Source: Allopusillimonas sp008369125 (GTDB lineage Bacteria > Pseudomonadota > Gammaproteobacteria > Burkholderiales > Burkholderiaceae_B). Taken from it: DNA of 64,000 bases. The stretch's first letter is position 1. Every line of letters begins with the position of its first letter. The stretch covers positions 434,001-498,000 of the forward strand of contig NZ_VOAY01000002.1 in NCBI RefSeq assembly GCF_008369125.1, read 5' to 3'. A program made the position numbers and the translations under genes. Shown here in pieces: positions 60,648 through 64,000 of the stretch. The notes under the pieces were generated by a model. That model had not been told where the DNA came from and did no database searches. It saw nothing but the letters and a program-made list of their open reading frames with translations.

Positions 60648-61571
60648 TCATGACGGCGCAGGATAACGGCGGCCGCGTAACCCCGCTTTTACCAACTGGC
60701 TGGGTACATCATGCCCGATAAGCTCCGGCAATTGCCCGGCCACACCTACAATTTTCCCCAGATCGACGCCAGTGTCGTAACCCATGAGTTCGAGCATATG
60801 CACGAGTTCTTCGGTACAGACATTGCCCGAAGCCCCCGGCGCATATGGGCAGCCACCCAGGCCACCCAGCGATGAATCAAACCGGACAACACCAGCGGCC
60901 AAAGCCGCCATTGTGTTTGCCAGAGCCATGCCGCGGGTATTGTGAAAATGCAGCGTTGTATCAAGTAGCGGGTAGGCTTCAACGACACGACGACTGATTT
61001 CTTCGACTTGGGTTGGATAGGCCATGCCGGTGGTGTCGCAAAGGGTGATTCCTTGCACGCCCAGCTCAGCGAATTGTGCGGCCAGCCTGTAGACCTCTTC
61101 AGGGTTGATATCACCCTCCATGGGGCACCCAAAAGCCGTGGACAACGAAATATTTACCGCAATACCTGTGCCGCGCACCGCAGTGATGACTTCGCTGAGC
61201 TGTGCAACAGACTGTTCTCTACTCATGCGAAGATTCATCTGGTTATGTGTTTCACTGACCGACATAACAAGGTTAACTTCATCAACTTTGCACGCGATGG
61301 CGCGCTCGGCGCCGCGCAGGTTAGGAACCAGCACGGTATAGACGACATCAGGATTGCGCTTGATCTCATGCATAATCATTTCGGCGTCCCGCAGGGCCGG
61401 AATAGCTTTGGGTGACGTAAACGAGGTCGCTTCGATCTTGGCAAAACCACTTTCCGACAGTTTATCTATAAAGGCGATCTTGTCCCACGACTCAATAAAT
61501 TGCGATTCATTTTGAAACCCATCCCGTGGGGATACTTCCTGAATGAATACTCGTCGTTTCGCTTCTGTCAT
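60648..61571 (-). CDS. HMG-CoA lyase-family enzyme
   Basis: A 307-residue TIM-barrel aldolase of the hydroxymethylglutaryl-CoA lyase family. It has the divalent-metal motif SPRDGFQNE, GCPMEGDINPEEV, the HFHNTRGMALAN metal His pair, and the signature GLGGCPYAPGASGNVCTEELVHML, with the catalytic Cys in GGCP. Such enzymes cleave 3-hydroxy-3-methyl(glutaryl)-CoA to acetyl-CoA plus acetoacetate, or related citramalyl-type CoA esters. ATG 61571 is used; ATG 61586 upstream is an alternative. It is coupled to the CoA-transferase gene, ending 15 bp before, suggesting activation then cleavage. Confidence 0.92.
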   Translation of the reverse strand: MTEAKRRVFIQEVSPRDGFQNESQFIESWDKIAFIDKLSESGFAKIEATSFTSPKAIPALRDAEMIMHEIKRNPDVVYTVLVPNLRGAERAIACKVDEVNLVMSVSETHNQMNLRMSREQSVAQLSEVITAVRGTGIAVNISLSTAFGCPMEGDINPEEVYRLAAQFAELGVQGITLCDTTGMAYPTQVEEISRRVVEAYPLLDTTLHFHNTRGMALANTMAALAAGVVRFDSSLGGLGGCPYAPGASGNVCTEELVHMLELMGYDTGVDLGKIVGVAGQLPELIGHDVPSQLVKAGLRGRRYPAPS

Positions 61572-61586
61572 GTGTAGTGGTTCCAT

Positions 61587-62777
61587 TTAAATTATTCCGC
61601 GCTCACGCATGGCGTCGCGCTGTGCTTTAGTAATGCCGATAGACGCTAAAACCTCATCAGTATGCTCACCCAGAAGCGGCGCTTCGTGTCGTATCTCACC
61701 CGGTGTCTCGCTAAGCTTTGGAACAATGCCAGGCACCTTTAACGGCGTTCCATCCGGTAGAAACGAGTCTAGAATCATTTCGCGCTCTGTATAATGTGGG
61801 TCTTTTGCAATATCCGCAATATCGTAAACCCTGCCCACGGGGATCTGGCTCGCATTAAGTGCGTCAATCACTTCTGATTGCGGGTGTAGATTTGTCCACT
61901 GCGTAATGGCGGCGTCTATTTTGCTGGCTTGCAACACCCTGCCAGCATTGTTTTCTAGTGCAGGGTCGTCAGCCAAGTCAACACGGCCAATAATGTGCAT
62001 TAAGCGCTTGTAAATGCTGTCGCCGTTACCGGCAATCAAAACGTACTTACCATCTTGGCACAAATAAGCGTTGCTTGGCGCAATGCCCGGAAGCTCACTG
62101 CCTGCTGGTTGGCGAACCTCATTGAATACAGAGTATTCGGGCAGCAAACTTTCCATCATATTGAACACTGACTCGTACAAGGCCACATCAATCATCTGCC
62201 CTTTGCCGCTGTGTTGCTCACGTGACCGCAGCGCAAGCAAAATACCGATAACGCCGTGGAGAGCGGATAACGAGTCGCCTATCGACACGCCCACGCGTAC
62301 AGGCGCCCGGCCGGGTTCTCCCGACAAGTGGCGTAACCCGCCCATAGCCTCACCAATAACCCCGAAACCCGGTCGATTACGATAAGGCCCTGTCTGACCA
62401 TAGCCCGATACCCGCAGCATGATCAACTTGGGGTTGATTGCTTTTAGGTCTTCCCACGCCAGGCCCCATTCCTCCAGCGCGCCGGGTTTAAAGTTTTCGA
62501 TAACCACGTCCATGTCTTTGACCAGTGTGCGCACCACTTCCTGGGCCTCTGGCTGTCGAAGGTCGAGCGTTACCGACTTCTTGTTGCGCGACTGCACCTG
62601 CCACCACACTGATGTACCTTCATGGAGCAACCGCCATTTGCGCAATGGGTCGCCTTTTCCTGGCACTTCTATTTTGATAACCTCTGCTCCGAATTCTGCC
62701 AGCATTTTTGCGGCAAACGGCCCAGCAATCAGCTGTCCCATCTCCAAAATTCGAATACCACTTAACGGCTTTAACAT
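61587..62777 (-). CDS. CaiB/BaiF family III CoA-transferase
   Basis: A 396-residue enzyme transferring CoA to a carboxylic acid. N-terminal LSGIRILEMGQLIAGPFAAKMLAEFGAEVIKIEVPGKGDPLR, NKKSVTLDLRQPEAQE, VGVSIGDSLSALHGVIG with catalytic Asp, and the PSNAYLCQDGKYVLIAGNGD segment. It stands before the HMG-CoA-lyase gene. SUGCT-type transferases of this family activate 3-hydroxy-3-methylglutarate or glutarate, so the pair is consistent with use of that type of acid, though not proven. Confidence 0.92.
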   Translation of the reverse strand: MLKPLSGIRILEMGQLIAGPFAAKMLAEFGAEVIKIEVPGKGDPLRKWRLLHEGTSVWWQVQSRNKKSVTLDLRQPEAQEVVRTLVKDMDVVIENFKPGALEEWGLAWEDLKAINPKLIMLRVSGYGQTGPYRNRPGFGVIGEAMGGLRHLSGEPGRAPVRVGVSIGDSLSALHGVIGILLALRSREQHSGKGQMIDVALYESVFNMMESLLPEYSVFNEVRQPAGSELPGIAPSNAYLCQDGKYVLIAGNGDSIYKRLMHIIGRVDLADDPALENNAGRVLQASKIDAAITQWTNLHPQSEVIDALNASQIPVGRVYDIADIAKDPHYTEREMILDSFLPDGTPLKVPGIVPKLSETPGEIRHEAPLLGEHTDEVLASIGITKAQRDAMRERGII

Positions 62778-62830
62778 TAATATCCTCTTAACTTGCCTAC
62801 CAGTACATGTGGGGCACCCCGCATCTGAGC

Positions 62831-64000
62831 TCAGATGCCGAGAATCAAATCACCTGCCCGATTTCCTATCATCATGGTTGTCGCGCATACGTTGGCAGAA
62901 GGTATGGTCGGTATAACTGACGAATCCACCACGCGCAGGTTCTCTACCCCATATACGCGTAAATTTTGATCAACGACGGCATTCGGATCACTGCGCGGGC
63001 CCATGTGCGCAGTGCCGTTGACGTGATAAGAAGAGACGCCAAACCGCTTTGCAAAATCAAGTAATTCGTCGTCTGACTGACACAAAGCGCCAGGCAGTGT
63101 CTCTTTATCAAAGTATTGGCTTAGCGCCGCCGTCTTCAACAACCTGCGTGCCAGCTTCACCCCATTGACTAGCACTTTCTGGTCATCTGGGTGCTCAAGA
63201 TAATTGGGCTGTACGATTGGGCCTTCGAAAGGGTCAGACGAGGCAATGCGGACGTGGCCCCTGCTTTTCGGCCTATGCTGCCAAACCCCGGCCGTCATGC
63301 CGGGAAAACCATCCAGACGACCGACGTATCCTTCTTTGTAGCTGGCCGGGGTAAAGACACCCTGCAGATCGGCATGCGTAAGATCAGGCTGCGACTTCCA
63401 GAACCAATGTACAAGAGAGGGGCTCAACGCCATGATGCTTGGCCTCTTGAGCAACCAGCGACATACCTGTGCGCCCAATGCCGGGCCAGTCGACAACTCA
63501 TTAAGCGTTTTCACGTTGTGCACCTTGGCAACTACTCGAACAGAGAAATGATCGCTAAGGTTTTCGCCCACACCAGGCAGATCTTGGACCACGGCGATGC
63601 CCTTTTCTTTCAACAAAGCAGCCGGGCCGATCCCCGACAACTGCAGCAATTTGGGCGTATTAATTGTGCCGCAAGCCACAATGACTTCTTTCAGGGCTAA
63701 GACGGTTTTGGTTGGCCCGTGTCCTGATGGGTGTCCATACAGAACGCCAATTGCACGTTTATCTTTAAAAAGAATCTTTTTTGCCTGCGCATATGTCTCG
63801 ATATGCAAATTCTTTCTGTTTCGAATCGGCCGCAAAAACGTCTTGGCAGTACTCATACGCCAACCCTTGTCGATGGTGCGCTGAAAATAGCCCACACCAT
63901 CTTGCGATTCGCCGTTGTAGTCGCGTGTACGCGGCAGCCCTTCTTGCGTGGCACCTTCAATAAATGCCTCACACAAGAGGTGAATCCAGTCTATATCACT
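62831..64000 (-). CDS. GMC-family flavin oxidoreductase (5' part beyond right edge)
   Basis: C-terminal about 390 residues of a GMC alcohol dehydrogenase. Visible: CEAFIEGATQEGLPRTRDYNGESQDGVGYFQRT, the second GMC signature GTINTPKLLQLSGIGPAALL, and near the end VNGTAHMGPRSDPNAVVD, with THM-like substitution at the active His segment (HVNGTAHMG where the first GMC has HPSGTCRMG), then SANVCATTMMIGNRAGDLI. The frame is open to base 64000, so the FAD-binding N-terminus (about 150 residues) lies outside. It appears to head the CaiB/lyase genes and probably oxidises the alcohol that feeds them. Confidence 0.9.
   Translation of the reverse strand, partial: SDIDWIHLLCEAFIEGATQEGLPRTRDYNGESQDGVGYFQRTIDKGWRMSTAKTFLRPIRNRKNLHIETYAQAKKILFKDKRAIGVLYGHPSGHGPTKTVLALKEVIVACGTINTPKLLQLSGIGPAALLKEKGIAVVQDLPGVGENLSDHFSVRVVAKVHNVKTLNELSTGPALGAQVCRWLLKRPSIMALSPSLVHWFWKSQPDLTHADLQGVFTPASYKEGYVGRLDGFPGMTAGVWQHRPKSRGHVRIASSDPFEGPIVQPNYLEHPDDQKVLVNGVKLARRLLKTAALSQYFDKETLPGALCQSDDELLDFAKRFGVSSYHVNGTAHMGPRSDPNAVVDQNLRVYGVENLRVVDSSVIPTIPSANVCATTMMIGNRAGDLILGI

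Overview
The window looks like a chromosomal segment of a betaproteobacterium, most likely Alcaligenaceae (Bordetella/Achromobacter/Pusillimonas-like). The reasons are a Bug/TctC binding protein, three complete TRAP transporters plus an orphan TRAP receptor, several CaiB-type CoA-transferases, a galactarate garD/garL/garR set, and moderate-to-high GC with Shine-Dalgarno-led genes. This placement is inference; no rRNA or other marker gene is present. I saw no tRNA, CRISPR array or intact insertion sequence.

0-12.5 kb: an OmpR-type regulator (cut by the left edge) diverges from a redox cassette made of a PepSY protein, a DUF2271 protein carrying an ApbE-type flavinylation motif, a PepSY/flavodoxin/FAD-NADP reductase fusion, and ApbE. 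Facing it is a tetR-MFP-FtsX permease-ATPase-outer membrane factor efflux operon with a perfect operator palindrome. A small unknown protein and a phospholipase D/ClsC-like lipoprotein follow.

13-16.7 kb: a Bug receptor and a YrdC-like protein diverge from a LysR gene, with a textbook T-N11-A dyad between them. A GntR/FCD regulator follows.

16.9-35.5 kb: a catabolic island. First comes a co-directional run: a hidden 58-aa GatC/AtzG-like ORF, amidase, CoA-transferase, a crotonase lacking both catalytic glutamates, a sulfonate/NMT1-type ABC importer, an allantoinase-like deacetylase, an MmgE/PrpD protein and an SDR. Then come maleate isomerase, a LysR regulator, a maleamate-amidase-like isochorismatase fold, a TRAP importer and a second-looking LeuCD pair. 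Together they suggest breakdown of a nitrogen-containing compound and of maleate-type dicarboxylates to central metabolites. By eye the 29-37 kb part is more AT-rich than its surroundings and ends beside a MazEF toxin-antitoxin pair.

37-45.8 kb: an orphan TRAP receptor with a periplasmic HD-domain protein, three small conserved genes (DUF3820, DUF2945, DUF488), and galactarate catabolism (garD converging on garL-garR, sharing a promoter motif). A striking repeat zone follows, with 13-bp tandem repeats, a 21-bp-arm palindrome and a 108-bp duplication. Last is a voltage-gated-type potassium channel with a C-terminal zinc ribbon.

45.9-64 kb: two large minus-strand blocks. One is IclR-controlled: GMC oxidoreductase, TRAP (Tat-exported receptor) and a TauE/SafE exporter, an arrangement reminiscent of isethionate utilisation. 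The other runs GMC oxidoreductase (cut by the right edge), CoA-transferase, HMG-CoA-lyase-like enzyme, TRAP, SDR, fused E1 alpha/beta, SDR, E2. It looks like an undescribed route for a branched hydroxy acid or alcohol.
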